Source of the DNA: Verrucomicrobiota bacterium
GTDB lineage: Bacteria; Verrucomicrobiota; Lentisphaeria; JABSQK01; JAJFLO01
Reading direction: 5' to 3'
Assembly: GCA_021772615.1 (NCBI GenBank)
Contig: JAJFLQ010000143.1
Location: 1-59,798 of the forward strand
DNA length: 59,798 nucleotides
In this document: one piece after another, positions 35,721 to 45,301 of the stretch
How the letters are laid out: the number at the start of each line of letters is the position of its first letter
Position numbering within the stretch: position 1 is the stretch's first letter
The notes under the pieces: model-generated
What the model was told of the DNA's origin: nothing
The model's input: only the letters and a program-made list of their open reading frames with translations
The model's database searches: none
Made by a program: the position numbers and the translations under genes

Positions 35721-37754
35721 TTAGTGGCTCCGCTCTGGCGCGGAGCCGGTAAAATACCGTCGTGCTCGCCCGAGCGCCATGAGCGGGAAATAGTGCCGAT
35801 ACATATTGTAATTTATCATGAACGCACGCTCGAGGTTCGTGGTTTGAGCCATCTCGGCAGTAGTACGCCCGTCAAGCTTGATACGCTCACCGACACCGTA
35901 TCCGGGAAATCCTGTTCCAGTGTATTCGGGCTCATCCCACGTGCCTTGATCACACTGGTGGCGAATAAGGTAGGCCACGCCGTTGTGGACGGCGGTGGAG
36001 ACATCGCTATCGCCCACAGCCAGCAGCCCGATTAGCGCCCACGCGGTCTGGGATGCCGTGCTTTTTCCGACGCCGCGCGCGGAAACGTCCATGTACGACG
36101 CGCACGTTTCACCCCAACCGCCATCCTCATTCTGGTGGGCGATGATCCACGCGACCGCGCGTCGTACGTACGATTGACTCATATCCTCGCCGACGGCATG
36201 CAACGCGGGCAGCACCGCCGCTGTTCCGTAGATGTGATTGCACCCCCAGCGACCGAACCAGCTGCCATCCCGCTCCTGTTCGGATCTTAGATAGGCAACC
36301 GCGCGATCGACGACCGCGTCGCCGCGCACACGGCCCTGTGCTGCCAGGGCCTCCAATACATGCCCGGTGACATCCACACTCGGCGGATCCAGCAACTCGC
36401 CGAAGTCGGCGAACGGGATCTTCGTGAGCAAGCGGTAGTCGTTGTCGCGATCGAAGGCTGCCCAACCACCGTTCCTGCATTGCATCCCCAACATCCATGC
36501 GGTTCCCTTTCGGATAGCCGGCGCCAGTCTGGGGTCAGAATCACGTTGTTTACCGGCAAGACGTTGCAGGACAAGCAGCGCCACGGCCGTATCGTCGACG
36601 TCGGGATAGGCGTCGTTTTCAAACTCAAATGCCCAGCCGCCAGGCGGTACCTCCGGTGCGTATACCTGCCAGTCGCCCCAGGTTGTAACCTGCTCTCCCA
36701 GCACCCAATCGACCGCGGCGGTCATCGCTTCGAGCGTCTCTGGAGGCCGCCCGCAATCCTGAATCGCGGACAGCGACAGTACCGTGTCCCATACCGGCGA
36801 TTCACTGGCCTGGAGGTAGGTGCCGCCGTTGCGCTCCACCTTCCAGTGTTTGTTGAAAGCATCCAACCCACCCGCAAGTACGGGATGACTCAGTGCGTAC
36901 CCCTCGCCATACAGCGCCATCAGCGAATACACCCACGGAGGTTGTATACCGGACCACGCGCCGTCGGCCTCCTGGTGTTTCAGAATCCACTCGAGACAAA
37001 GCTTGATTGCGGTTTCGCGGAACGGACGTAGCGGGAAGGTGCGGTATCGCCGCAGCAGCCGATCTGCGCAAAAAAACAGACCTTCCCACGAGCACCACCC
37101 ATGTTTACGCCGCAATGTGAAGTCAAATGCCTCGCGCCCCTGGGGGAAAAGCTCATCGAGCCGCGCAACGGCGGGCAAGGGATGAACCGGCTGCCGTGCA
37201 GACAACACACACAACGGTACGATGGTACCGCGCGACCACGATGAAAATTGGTAAATATTGAACGGCATCCATCGCGGTAGAACGATCAACTCCGGCGGGA
37301 GCACCGGTACGCATGCCCACGGCCACTCACCGATAAGCGCCAGCCAGTATCGGGTGAAATTTCGCACGATCCCCAGACCACCGTTACGGAAAATCCACTC
37401 GCGAGCCTTCCTTAGCGGTGGGGATTGCGGATCGCGCCCCGCCGCCCGCAGCGCTGCGTAACATTCTACGGTGGTATTGATGTCCCCACCAGCGCCATAG
37501 TAAATCGCCCACGAGCCGTCGGCACTCTGCTCGTTCATGATACATCGTACGACGCCCTCATACTTGGGATCATCTGTGACGCCAAGAATGTGCTGCATCA
37601 GCACCCACTGCGCTTCCATGCACGAATTGGATTCCAGCATTCCTACCCAGAAGCCGTCGCTGGTCTGCGCCCGCAGCAACCACCCGATACCGTTGTCTAT
37701 GGCGGCGTTCAGCCCATCGGTCGCCACATTCGCATTCAGCCGCGATTCTGTCAT
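35721..37754 (-). CDS. shc: Squalene-hopene cyclase
   Basis: 677 residues, normal for the family. The catalytic acid motif DXDD is present as AYPDVDDTAVALL (Asp about residue 384). Multiple QW repeats are visible (AQTSDGFWVGML, EQSADGSWAIYY, HQEADGAWSGIQ, MQCRNGGWAAFDRDN, EQERDGSWFGRWG, HQNEDGGWGETC). The substrate-channel segment FGELLDPPSVDVTGH and GFPGYGVGERI near the C-terminus are typical. It cyclises squalene to hopene at the membrane, giving hopanoids. A small gene overlaps its start by 4 bp. No squalene synthase is in the window. Confidence 0.96.
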   Translation of the reverse strand: MTESRLNANVATDGLNAAIDNGIGWLLRAQTSDGFWVGMLESNSCMEAQWVLMQHILGVTDDPKYEGVVRCIMNEQSADGSWAIYYGAGGDINTTVECYAALRAAGRDPQSPPLRKAREWIFRNGGLGIVRNFTRYWLALIGEWPWACVPVLPPELIVLPRWMPFNIYQFSSWSRGTIVPLCVLSARQPVHPLPAVARLDELFPQGREAFDFTLRRKHGWCSWEGLFFCADRLLRRYRTFPLRPFRETAIKLCLEWILKHQEADGAWSGIQPPWVYSLMALYGEGYALSHPVLAGGLDAFNKHWKVERNGGTYLQASESPVWDTVLSLSAIQDCGRPPETLEAMTAAVDWVLGEQVTTWGDWQVYAPEVPPGGWAFEFENDAYPDVDDTAVALLVLQRLAGKQRDSDPRLAPAIRKGTAWMLGMQCRNGGWAAFDRDNDYRLLTKIPFADFGELLDPPSVDVTGHVLEALAAQGRVRGDAVVDRAVAYLRSEQERDGSWFGRWGCNHIYGTAAVLPALHAVGEDMSQSYVRRAVAWIIAHQNEDGGWGETCASYMDVSARGVGKSTASQTAWALIGLLAVGDSDVSTAVHNGVAYLIRHQCDQGTWDEPEYTGTGFPGYGVGERIKLDGRTTAEMAQTTNLERAFMINYNMYRHYFPLMALGRARRYFTGSAPERSH

Positions 37755-38032
37755 GTCCGGAAATCCGTTGGCCGCAAACGCAAGGCCTGGTGAAGGTCCG
37801 CTACCAGAAAACCAAGAATCTCGGCCGTTGCATAACAGCCACAGGCATCGAGCAGACTCGTTCTGCTATGTACCCATTCCGAGAGCGCATCGATAACAGC
37901 TTGATCCAGAACCGCATCGTAGCGTCGTACCTCGGCGTCAGTCAGACAATGTATTGCATTGAGGTAGTCGCCTGGAAGTCCCGCTAACAGTTGACGCAAT
38001 ACCGCGTCGTATGATTCTGCGTCATCCGTCAA
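37751..38032 (-). CDS. Unknown small protein coupled to squalene-hopene cyclase
   Basis: 93 residues from a TTG start, preceded by AGGTGA about 8 bp away. Its stop overlaps the cyclase ATG (ATGA, 37751-37754), so it is likely real and translated in tandem. It is acidic and helical (ESYDAVLRQLLAGLPGDYLN, VLDQAVIDALSEWVHSRTSL) with three Cys. I recognise no family. A role in hopanoid metabolism is suggested by position only. Confidence 0.5.
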   Translation of the reverse strand: MTDDAESYDAVLRQLLAGLPGDYLNAIHCLTDAEVRRYDAVLDQAVIDALSEWVHSRTSLLDACGCYATAEILGFLVADLHQALRLRPTDFRT

Positions 38033-38095
38033 TTACGTCATCACCTTCCAAAACATCAAAGAGCGTCCAGCCATGTGGTTCGAGAGTAGACGGTC

Positions 38096-38148
38096 AGCCT
38101 GAATCATTCATACAACCGCGTCGCGAGGCTGCATGAATGAATCAGGCT
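38096..38148. repeat. Near-perfect inverted repeat after the FHA gene
   Basis: Left arm 38096-38114 starts AGCCTGAATCATTCAT; right arm 38130-38148 ends ATGAATGAATCAGGCT. They match at 17 of 19 positions around a 15-bp loop. The hairpin overlaps the FHA stop codon and probably ends the kinase operon or separates it from the hopanoid genes. It resembles the CACAGGCT palindrome at 20737 only in carrying AGCCTG. Confidence 0.6.
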
Positions 38149-38572
38149 AATCGCCCGTTACAAATATCAATATATGCGAGCCCAGTTGGATGGCGTCGCC
38201 CTCCCTGAGTACGTGAGTCGCGACTCGCGCCGAATTCACACGTACACCATTCGTCGAGTCACAGTCGTCGATGCACCAGTCGCGGCCGTCCCGTGTGATG
38301 GAACAATGCGTATCCGACACCCACGGATGCCGGATCACCAGATCGCATGTTTCGCTGCGGCCGATACACGTGCGATCCTGCAACTGCGCCCAGGAAGGTT
38401 GCGTCCCATTTTTCACTACCAACACATACGCTCCCGCGCCTTTCGGCGGCGGGTTGGCTATCAACAGCAGTCGCGTCTTGGTCATGCGTGGCTCCGGCGG
38501 CGCGCCCGATGTATCCGGGTGGGCGTCGTGGTAGGCATCGAATAACTTCTCTTCCAGCGGGTCAAACAACAT
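38147..38572 (-). CDS. FHA-domain protein
   Basis: 141 residues. The forkhead-associated domain occupies about residues 50-140 with the phosphopeptide-binding motifs intact: CIGRSETCDLVI (Arg, Ser), DTHCSITRDG (the usual SRxH replaced by SDTHC) and DCDSTNGVRVN (Asn). FHA domains bind phosphothreonine. It follows the ECF sigma gene by 2 bp and shares an operon with a Ser/Thr kinase, so the kinase's own phosphosites or the sigma factor are natural targets. The first 40 residues are unconserved. Confidence 0.85.
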   Translation of the reverse strand: MLFDPLEEKLFDAYHDAHPDTSGAPPEPRMTKTRLLLIANPPPKGAGAYVLVVKNGTQPSWAQLQDRTCIGRSETCDLVIRHPWVSDTHCSITRDGRDWCIDDCDSTNGVRVNSARVATHVLREGDAIQLGSHILIFVTGD

Positions 38573-38574
38573 CC

Positions 38575-39192
38575 CTATTCCCCCATATCACGGCGAATCG
38601 CTGCGACTTCGTCTCGCAACATCGATATCACACGGCGCCGGTGCTCGTAGATATTGTCTTTGGGTATGTCAAGTGCGGCAGAGACATGGTCGGCCGACTT
38701 GCGCTCAAGGACATACAATCGAAACGACTCGTATATATGCCGGCTGATGCGGTCGCGGACACGGTTGAGCGCCTGCATCAAGAGATTGTGCTCCCATTCC
38801 CGGTCCCATTCGGTCTCCCAATCGTTGACCACGTTCTCGCCGGCCACGGTCAGGGCATCGCCGTCGCCGCCGCCACGGAATGCCATGTCGACATGCTTCT
38901 TCTCGCGGCGATAGGCATCGATAATCCTGCTCTTTACCACCATCAGCAGAAATCCCCGGAATCGCCCCTTCATCCGATCATATCGAAAGGTCGGCATCTT
39001 TCGTGTGAGTGTGATTAGGGTCTCCTGAAGCACGTCCTGCGCCATTTGATCTGTACACCCTTTCCGCCGGGCATAACTCAAAATAAGCCCGCGATAGGTA
39101 GCGTAAAATCGGTCCCAGGCCTCCGTATCGTAGAGATTCTGCATACGTTCAAGAAGGCTCTCGTGCGTAAGTTGATGGCGTACGGTCGTCAT
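38575..39192 (-). CDS. ECF-type RNA polymerase sigma factor
   Basis: 205 residues from ATG 39192, whose first bases overlap the kinase stop (ATGA, 39189-39192). Region 2 is visible as WDRFYATYRGLILSYARRKG, DQMAQDVLQETLITL and FRGFLLMVVKSRIIDAYR; region 4 is near VLERKSADHVSAALDIPKDN with IYEHRRRVISML as recognition helix. Planctomycete-type ECF factors are commonly paired with Ser/Thr kinases, which suggests phosphorylation-controlled activity rather than a membrane anti-sigma factor; none is seen here. Confidence 0.88.
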   Translation of the reverse strand: MTTVRHQLTHESLLERMQNLYDTEAWDRFYATYRGLILSYARRKGCTDQMAQDVLQETLITLTRKMPTFRYDRMKGRFRGFLLMVVKSRIIDAYRREKKHVDMAFRGGGDGDALTVAGENVVNDWETEWDREWEHNLLMQALNRVRDRISRHIYESFRLYVLERKSADHVSAALDIPKDNIYEHRRRVISMLRDEVAAIRRDMGE

Positions 39193-42100
39193 TCCAGAGT
39201 ATCCTCTTCGCTTCCGCGCCAATCATCCGCATGCCAGACGTGGCACAAACCCGATCGTTCGCATGTTACGACACCGATACCGTCGGCGGCGAATGCCACA
39301 TGCGAAACCCTACGCTCATGGCGTCCAAGTGTGATCAGCTCCAGCCCCGTGGCGGTGCTCCACAACACCACGGCGCCATCACCGCCTGCGGTCACGAAGC
39401 GGCGACCGTCCGGAGAGAATGCAGCAGACAATATGCCGTCGTCCTTGCCGCCGATGTTATACAACTCGCTGCTGTTTATGGCATCCCACATCGAAACAGA
39501 ACCATCGGCATACCCGATAAGTGCATAGCGACCATCGCCGGTATATTCCGGGCCAAACCCACCGGCTGCGTCCGTTGACGGTGACACCGCCGCGCGAGGT
39601 CTTGCCGCCAGCAATATGTGATCCAGGTGCTGCACCAATGCCGACCGTATAGCTGCCGGCAATTCCACCGTTGCGTCGAGGCCTGAAAAGTCGCGGAGTC
39701 GACACAGCCTACCGCCCTTTCGTGCATCCCAGACGTCTACCGATTGCGTGGTGGCAACCGTAACGATCATCGTTTCGTCCGCAGACAAGCCGATATAGTC
39801 GATACCGCCGTCTGCGGTACCGGGATGCTCCAGAATATCCCCCGTTTCCGCATCCCACAGTCGTACCTCGCCGGACGCTGCCCCCGTTACAAGTCGTCGG
39901 CTGCCACGCAGGAAACACGTCGCAGTAATGCGCTCACCTGCTGCACGGATCCGCGTGACATGTTCGCTGTCGTCCAGATCCCACAACAATGTTTGACCGT
40001 CGTCGCCTCCTGTGGCCACCAAACGACCGGAAGGCGCAACAGCAATCGCGGCAACACGACCATCGTGTGCAGGCCGCAACGCGACAACCTCTGTTCCGTT
40101 GGCCATGCGCCACATCAGCACGTCGCCGATCGCGTCACCCGTGACCGCAACGTCGCCTTCCGGTACAACCGTGGCGGCGCTTATCGCAGCGCCATGCCCG
40201 CCGAAGGTGAGGACATTGATACCTGCCGGCACATTCCAGATCCGTGCTGTTCCATCGGCAGAAGCACTTAGCAGGCGACGTTTGTCGGCGGTGAATGCGA
40301 GAGCCGTGACCGCATCGCTGTGGCCGGTGAATACAGCGACTTGCTCCGACGCATCGGCCCGCTCGGGAAAGCTCACCTGTATGCTTCCGACGCCAACCAG
40401 CGAGCTCAGAAGCGGATTGGACAAATCCCGCCGACGTGCGGCATCGGTGTATTCGCCCGGCGCCGATGCCGGCGTACCCAGAAGATCTTTGTCAAATGCG
40501 AAATCGAACGTCTGCACCGCCTCCTCGCACCGCCACAAACGGATAGACCCGCGACTGCCGCCGGCAGCAACCAGCGTGCCGTCGCGGGTGGCCAGCGACC
40601 GAATCACATCGGTCTGCCCCACAAACGCTGTCACGCGCGCTTGGGTGCGGCCGTGGCGCATCACGGCGGTGCCGTCTGCGTAGCCAACCAAGGCAAATTC
40701 GCTGCCCGCTGCCAAAGCAGTCGCGGTCACCACGGCAATCCCTTCCTGTGCAGACTGCAGCAACGCCGCTCCGTCGCTGCGGCGCCGCAGCGACATCTTG
40801 CCCTCGCTACTGACCGTAACAATGCGGTCATCGGCAATATGAAATCCGGCTGCGACCACACCTTCCGGATGGCATGATGCGCGGTACAACAACCGATTCT
40901 GCCGAACGCGCCATACGCCGATACCCGCGCCCCCGGCAACGATCAGTTCATTGCCGTCATCAGAAAACTGAAGAAAGCTGACCGCCCCCCCGGCGTAACC
41001 AATCCGGCGTCGGGCCGGACGGCAGAGCGCCTGAAGACGCCCCCATTCCCAATTTCGCAACACGGCCGGACACGATTGTAACAGTGCCGACGCCTCCGAC
41101 CATCTGCCCTCGTTTATCCGATTTTGTATCAGCAGAAGCGACGCCGCATACTTGGCCTCTACACTTTGCCGCTGAACTTTGGATGCGTGGGCCTGAGCAG
41201 AAAGCATCTTGAGATTCTGCTCGGTCAATGAACTGCGTGCCTCGGCCGCGGCCTGGGTTGCAACCTGCGCCTTCTCGCGCTGCACGTTCTCGGCATTCTG
41301 GGCGGTGATCGCGCGCGCGGCGGCCTCTTCCGCTCTCACCCTTTCGTGTTCGGCGATCCGGCGTTGGCGCTCCGCAATCTGGCGCTGCGTCTCGGCCAAC
41401 TCACGCTGCCGCATTTCCGCACGTTGCGCCGCCAGCGCCTTATCGGTTTCGATCAATGCCAATTTCTCGGCCGCAACTGCCCTCTCCTTTTCATTCTCCG
41501 CCTTGGTACGGTGATAGGCCTCGGCGGCCAGAGCCTTTTCGGCAAGGCGCCGAGCATCTTCCACCTGTTGCTTCTCGCGCCGAATCCAGATGAATGCCAC
41601 GCTTAAGGTAATAATGACCACCGCAATCAACAGCCGAACCGTGCGAACGACAATGCGGTGTCGGGCCCGTTGCCGGCGGCGCAGGGTGCGTGTCTCCTGT
41701 ATTTTTCCGCAAAGACGCGCGTGATCCGGCTCGTCGTCCACCAGCAACGATTCGGCGAGGTCGAGATCGCCTTTTGCAAAGGCGCATGATGCGTATTTCT
41801 CGCGTGCGACAACCTCGCCCGCTGCCGCAGCGGTGTTGTCCGACCACAGCAACAGCGCCTCCTGAAATCCGAACAGCGCGCGCGCGAATTCGTCGTAATC
41901 ACGCGAATGCAACGCCTGATCGAGGTCGCGACCGGCCAGCAGACTGCGCGCGATGCTCTCGGAATGCGCGAGATAGTCGCGAATGGCATTCTGAAACGAC
42001 TTGACACTCTCAAATCGATCTTCGATATCGGTCGCCATCGCCTGCAATGCAATGTCAACCAGCTCATCGGCCTTATCACCGCGCGGTCGCGCGGGTCGAA

Positions 42101-43040
42101 TCTCGTTGCGGACCGCCGCAGACAGATACTCAGATACGGTATTCCCTTCGTGCGGCGGGTGACCGCAGACGATCTCGTACAGAATCGCTCCTAGCAGGTA
42201 GACATCGCTGGTGATACCAATGCGCGAGGTGTCGCCCATCGCCATCTCCGGCGGCATGTACGCGGGCGTACCGCCGATGCTGGCAGCGGCTGACAGATTC
42301 TCCGCCTTACCGTGCGCGGCGACCGCAACCGCCATGCCCCAGTCCATTACAAGAACTTCACCAAATTCGCCCAACATGACGTTCTCGGCTTTGAGGTCGC
42401 GATGAATCACGCCGCGCGAATGCGCAAATGCGACCGCATCCGAAACGCGCATCAGGATATCGATATTGTCGCGCAGCTCACGGTCGTGCATAACCGCCTT
42501 CCACGAGACCCCCTGGACGTGCTTCATTGCGTAAAACAACACGCCGTCGGTGTCCGAACCCAACGTGTAAATAGGCACGATATTGGGATGGTCCAGGTCA
42601 CCGGTTACGGTCGCTTCGGCGATGAATTTCTTGCGAATCTTTGCGCTTGCGGCGTGGTCCGGCTTCATCATCTTAATCGCGATACGCCGGTCCACCGAGG
42701 TTTGACGCGCCTGGTAAACAACCCCCATACCGCCCTGCCCCAAGACCTCCTCCAGCAGAAAATCCGCGGTCGGTCCGCCGGCGGCCGCGTCATCTTCCCG
42801 CCTCAGCACATGCGCCTTCACAGCGGCGGCCGGTGTGGTTACACGGTCTTTATCCGACTCAACCCCGGCATCATCCGCCATCCCCGACGGTATTTCGAGC
42901 TGTGCCCACAGATCGATGTCGGCATCGTCCATGACGAACGTATCCGTCACCGCGCCGAGATCACGGCCGCACGCCCCGCATGTACCCTCGTCGACATTGG
43001 CGTACGGTAGCTCGTGCTCACAAAAAGGGCATCGCTGCAT
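39189..43040 (-). CDS. Ser/Thr protein kinase with transmembrane segment and WD40 repeats
   Basis: 1283 residues from ATG 43040, chosen for the strong site GAGGTGG 5 bp upstream. Residues 1-35 form a zinc ribbon (CPFC...CGAC). The kinase (about 95-365) has the Gly loop LGQGGMGVVYQA, Lys in IAIKMMKPD, the catalytic loop VIHRDLKAENVML and DWG (for DFG) in VMDWGMAVAV. A transmembrane helix (LLIAVVIITLSVAFIWI) and a long Glu/Arg coiled coil follow. The C-terminus (about 690-1283) is WD40 repeats (FTGHSDAVTALAFTADKRRL, SADGTARIWNV). It lies downstream of uvrD (14-bp gap) and overlaps the sigma factor. The WD40 part probably senses ligands or scaffolds. Confidence 0.92.
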   Translation of the reverse strand: MQRCPFCEHELPYANVDEGTCGACGRDLGAVTDTFVMDDADIDLWAQLEIPSGMADDAGVESDKDRVTTPAAAVKAHVLRREDDAAAGGPTADFLLEEVLGQGGMGVVYQARQTSVDRRIAIKMMKPDHAASAKIRKKFIAEATVTGDLDHPNIVPIYTLGSDTDGVLFYAMKHVQGVSWKAVMHDRELRDNIDILMRVSDAVAFAHSRGVIHRDLKAENVMLGEFGEVLVMDWGMAVAVAAHGKAENLSAAASIGGTPAYMPPEMAMGDTSRIGITSDVYLLGAILYEIVCGHPPHEGNTVSEYLSAAVRNEIRPARPRGDKADELVDIALQAMATDIEDRFESVKSFQNAIRDYLAHSESIARSLLAGRDLDQALHSRDYDEFARALFGFQEALLLWSDNTAAAAGEVVAREKYASCAFAKGDLDLAESLLVDDEPDHARLCGKIQETRTLRRRQRARHRIVVRTVRLLIAVVIITLSVAFIWIRREKQQVEDARRLAEKALAAEAYHRTKAENEKERAVAAEKLALIETDKALAAQRAEMRQRELAETQRQIAERQRRIAEHERVRAEEAAARAITAQNAENVQREKAQVATQAAAEARSSLTEQNLKMLSAQAHASKVQRQSVEAKYAASLLLIQNRINEGRWSEASALLQSCPAVLRNWEWGRLQALCRPARRRIGYAGGAVSFLQFSDDGNELIVAGGAGIGVWRVRQNRLLYRASCHPEGVVAAGFHIADDRIVTVSSEGKMSLRRRSDGAALLQSAQEGIAVVTATALAAGSEFALVGYADGTAVMRHGRTQARVTAFVGQTDVIRSLATRDGTLVAAGGSRGSIRLWRCEEAVQTFDFAFDKDLLGTPASAPGEYTDAARRRDLSNPLLSSLVGVGSIQVSFPERADASEQVAVFTGHSDAVTALAFTADKRRLLSASADGTARIWNVPAGINVLTFGGHGAAISAATVVPEGDVAVTGDAIGDVLMWRMANGTEVVALRPAHDGRVAAIAVAPSGRLVATGGDDGQTLLWDLDDSEHVTRIRAAGERITATCFLRGSRRLVTGAASGEVRLWDAETGDILEHPGTADGGIDYIGLSADETMIVTVATTQSVDVWDARKGGRLCRLRDFSGLDATVELPAAIRSALVQHLDHILLAARPRAAVSPSTDAAGGFGPEYTGDGRYALIGYADGSVSMWDAINSSELYNIGGKDDGILSAAFSPDGRRFVTAGGDGAVVLWSTATGLELITLGRHERRVSHVAFAADGIGVVTCERSGLCHVWHADDWRGSEEDTLE

Positions 43041-43054
43041 AGATCCACCTCGAC

Positions 43055-45094
43055 TCACGGCGCCGCGTTGTCTGCCGCCAGACGTTCTCGCATCAATGCG
43101 CAGGCAGCCCGGACATCGTCCTGCCCCGCCGGTGTCATGATGTCCGCGGCAGACTGAAACGCCTTCCACTCCTCCGGCAACTCATCCATAAAACACGACG
43201 GAACTCGGTGCTGCCGTGAACCGCGCACAGCCCGCGTGCGGGAATAGGTCATTATCACCCTGCGCTTGGCACGCGTGAGCGCCACGTAAAACAACCGCCG
43301 TTCCTCATCAAGGCTGCACTCTGCGATCGAACGTTTATGCGGAAACAAGTCGGTTTCCATGCCGACTACGAAGACGATATCGAACTCCATACCTTTCGAA
43401 TTGTGGATGGTCATCAACGCCACGCCGCTGTCGTCCTCGCTTCCCTGTCGGGTCACACGCTCACTGTCGTCAGTCAACGAATACGACTCGAGGAAATCAA
43501 ACAGCGTGGCACGCCCGCCGACGCGCTCCTCGAATAACGCAGCGGAATTGACAAACTCGCCCAGATTGTCGAAACGGGATTGCAGCTCCTGCGGATCCCG
43601 ATAGAGGCGACGCAGCCCGGTATAGTAACCGACCCGGTCGAAGTAGTCGCGGATGGTCTCGGCCAGATTGCCGGGTGTCCCGAATTGGCGGCGGACGTCG
43701 GAATAGACCCGCGACAAGTCCCGCAGTCCCGCAGCGGCCTTCGCTGACAGCGCGTTCACGACATGCTCATCTGCGGCCATGCTCACCAACGGCCTGCCAG
43801 TCTCGGATTTGAACATCAACAACGTGTCAACGCTGCTTCGGCCGACACCTCGGGCGGGCACATTCACGATCCGCAGGAATGCGAGATCATCATGCGGATT
43901 GACGACGATCCGGAGATAGGCGACGGCGTCCTTAATCTCGCGACGTTCATAAAATGCTTTGGAACCGACAATACGATGCGGCAGACGGCGCTCGCTGAAT
44001 ACCTGTTCAAATATTCGCGACTGAAAATTGGACCTGTAGAGAACGACAACATCGTCGTAATTGATATGGTCTACAGCACGAAAATGCTGTATCAGATTCA
44101 AAACCAGACGAGCCTCCTCGACCTCTCTATCGACACGCATAATCGAAAGCGGCTCGCCGGTGCCGTTCTCCGACCATAACGCCTTCGAATGGCGATGTCC
44201 GTTGTGTGCGATTACATGATTGGCTGCGGCCAATATGGCATTGGTCGACCGGTAATTCTGTTCGAGTTTTACGATCGCAGCGCCATCATATGTCGACTCA
44301 AAATTCAGAATATTCTTCACGTCCGCGCCCCGCCATCCGTAAATAGCCTGGTCGTCGTCACCGACGACGCAGACATTCTTGCGGTCACCTGCCAGCATGC
44401 TTATCATCCTCGCCTGGACAAGATTGGTGTCCTGATATTCGTCGACAAGAATGTATTGGTATGTATCGCGATAACGCTGCATGATCTCAGGGTAGTTGGT
44501 CCAGATCGACACTGGAATCAACAGCAGGTCGTCATAATCGACCAGATTCAGGAGACGCAGTTTTTCGCGGTAGCCGGCAAGGATTTCGGGTAACCCGTCG
44601 TTTCCGCGATACCGCCCGGCTTCCCGGATATCCTCTTCGCTTTGCAGCGTATTGTTGGCATGCCGGATCCCCCGAAGGTAGTACTGAACGCCGAATTCTC
44701 CGGTCGGATCGAGTCCAAGATCGCCCATCACTTGTTTGATCACATCCGCCTGATCACCCTCGTCCGCGATACCGAACCGGGACGAGTACCCCAGCACCGA
44801 CATGTTTGCACGCAGCATCCTGCAACCGAATCCGTGAAAGGTGCCGACAAACATGGCATCCTCGCCGAGGCCTTTTACCACCGCGGTGATCCGGGTCTTC
44901 ATTTCCCGTGCGGCCTTGTTGGTGAACGTCACAGCCAGTATGGCGCCCGGATCAACGCCACAGCTTATCAGATGACCGATACGATAGGTGATGACCGTGG
45001 TCTTCCCCGTACCGGCGCCGGCGAGGACCAGCATGGGGCCTTCCCGATGCCGCGCTGCGCGTAGCTGCTGTGGATTAAGTAAGTTGAAGTTCAT
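43055..45094 (-). CDS. UvrD/PcrA/Rep-family DNA helicase
   Basis: 679 residues of a superfamily 1A helicase. Motifs: Q-motif LNPQQLRAA, Walker A LAGAGTGKTTVITYRI, motif Ia TFTNKAAREM, motif II LVDEYQDTN, motif III GDDDQAIYGWRGA, motif IV LEQNYRSTNAIL, motif V MTIHNSKGMEFDIVF and motif VI FYVALTRAKRRVI. It unwinds DNA 3'-5' in repair and fork restart. The UvrD-type C-terminal linker is short, so Rep or PcrA is an equal candidate. It heads the kinase operon, 14 bp upstream of the STPK gene. Confidence 0.93.
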   Translation of the reverse strand: MNFNLLNPQQLRAARHREGPMLVLAGAGTGKTTVITYRIGHLISCGVDPGAILAVTFTNKAAREMKTRITAVVKGLGEDAMFVGTFHGFGCRMLRANMSVLGYSSRFGIADEGDQADVIKQVMGDLGLDPTGEFGVQYYLRGIRHANNTLQSEEDIREAGRYRGNDGLPEILAGYREKLRLLNLVDYDDLLLIPVSIWTNYPEIMQRYRDTYQYILVDEYQDTNLVQARMISMLAGDRKNVCVVGDDDQAIYGWRGADVKNILNFESTYDGAAIVKLEQNYRSTNAILAAANHVIAHNGHRHSKALWSENGTGEPLSIMRVDREVEEARLVLNLIQHFRAVDHINYDDVVVLYRSNFQSRIFEQVFSERRLPHRIVGSKAFYERREIKDAVAYLRIVVNPHDDLAFLRIVNVPARGVGRSSVDTLLMFKSETGRPLVSMAADEHVVNALSAKAAAGLRDLSRVYSDVRRQFGTPGNLAETIRDYFDRVGYYTGLRRLYRDPQELQSRFDNLGEFVNSAALFEERVGGRATLFDFLESYSLTDDSERVTRQGSEDDSGVALMTIHNSKGMEFDIVFVVGMETDLFPHKRSIAECSLDEERRLFYVALTRAKRRVIMTYSRTRAVRGSRQHRVPSCFMDELPEEWKAFQSAADIMTPAGQDDVRAACALMRERLAADNAAP

Positions 45095-45143
45095 CTAGCC
45101 GACCTGGAAAAAATGTTGACGATTCACCATATTCAGCAACATA

Positions 45144-45158
45144 TGGCACATAGTTTGC
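45144..45158 (+). promoter_or_regulatory. Sigma-54 (RpoN) promoter for the response regulator
   Basis: TGGCACATAGTTTGC is a perfect TGGCAC-N5-TTGC with GG-N10-GC spacing. It lies 144 bp upstream of the response-regulator start, giving a transcript start near 45170 and a ~130-bp leader. Both consensus halves are intact, so it is stronger than the flagellar site at 881. Confidence 0.7.
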
Positions 45159-45301
45159 GAACATATTGTCATCAACCACATCTGGTTCAGCCCGGAATTT
45201 CGCGAACTGCAGAATCTGCCGCTGAAACCGATGTGTCAGAGCGAAAGCTACCATAAACCATCGTGATTTATAGCGGAGTCCAATGAAATAGGGTGATACC
45301 G

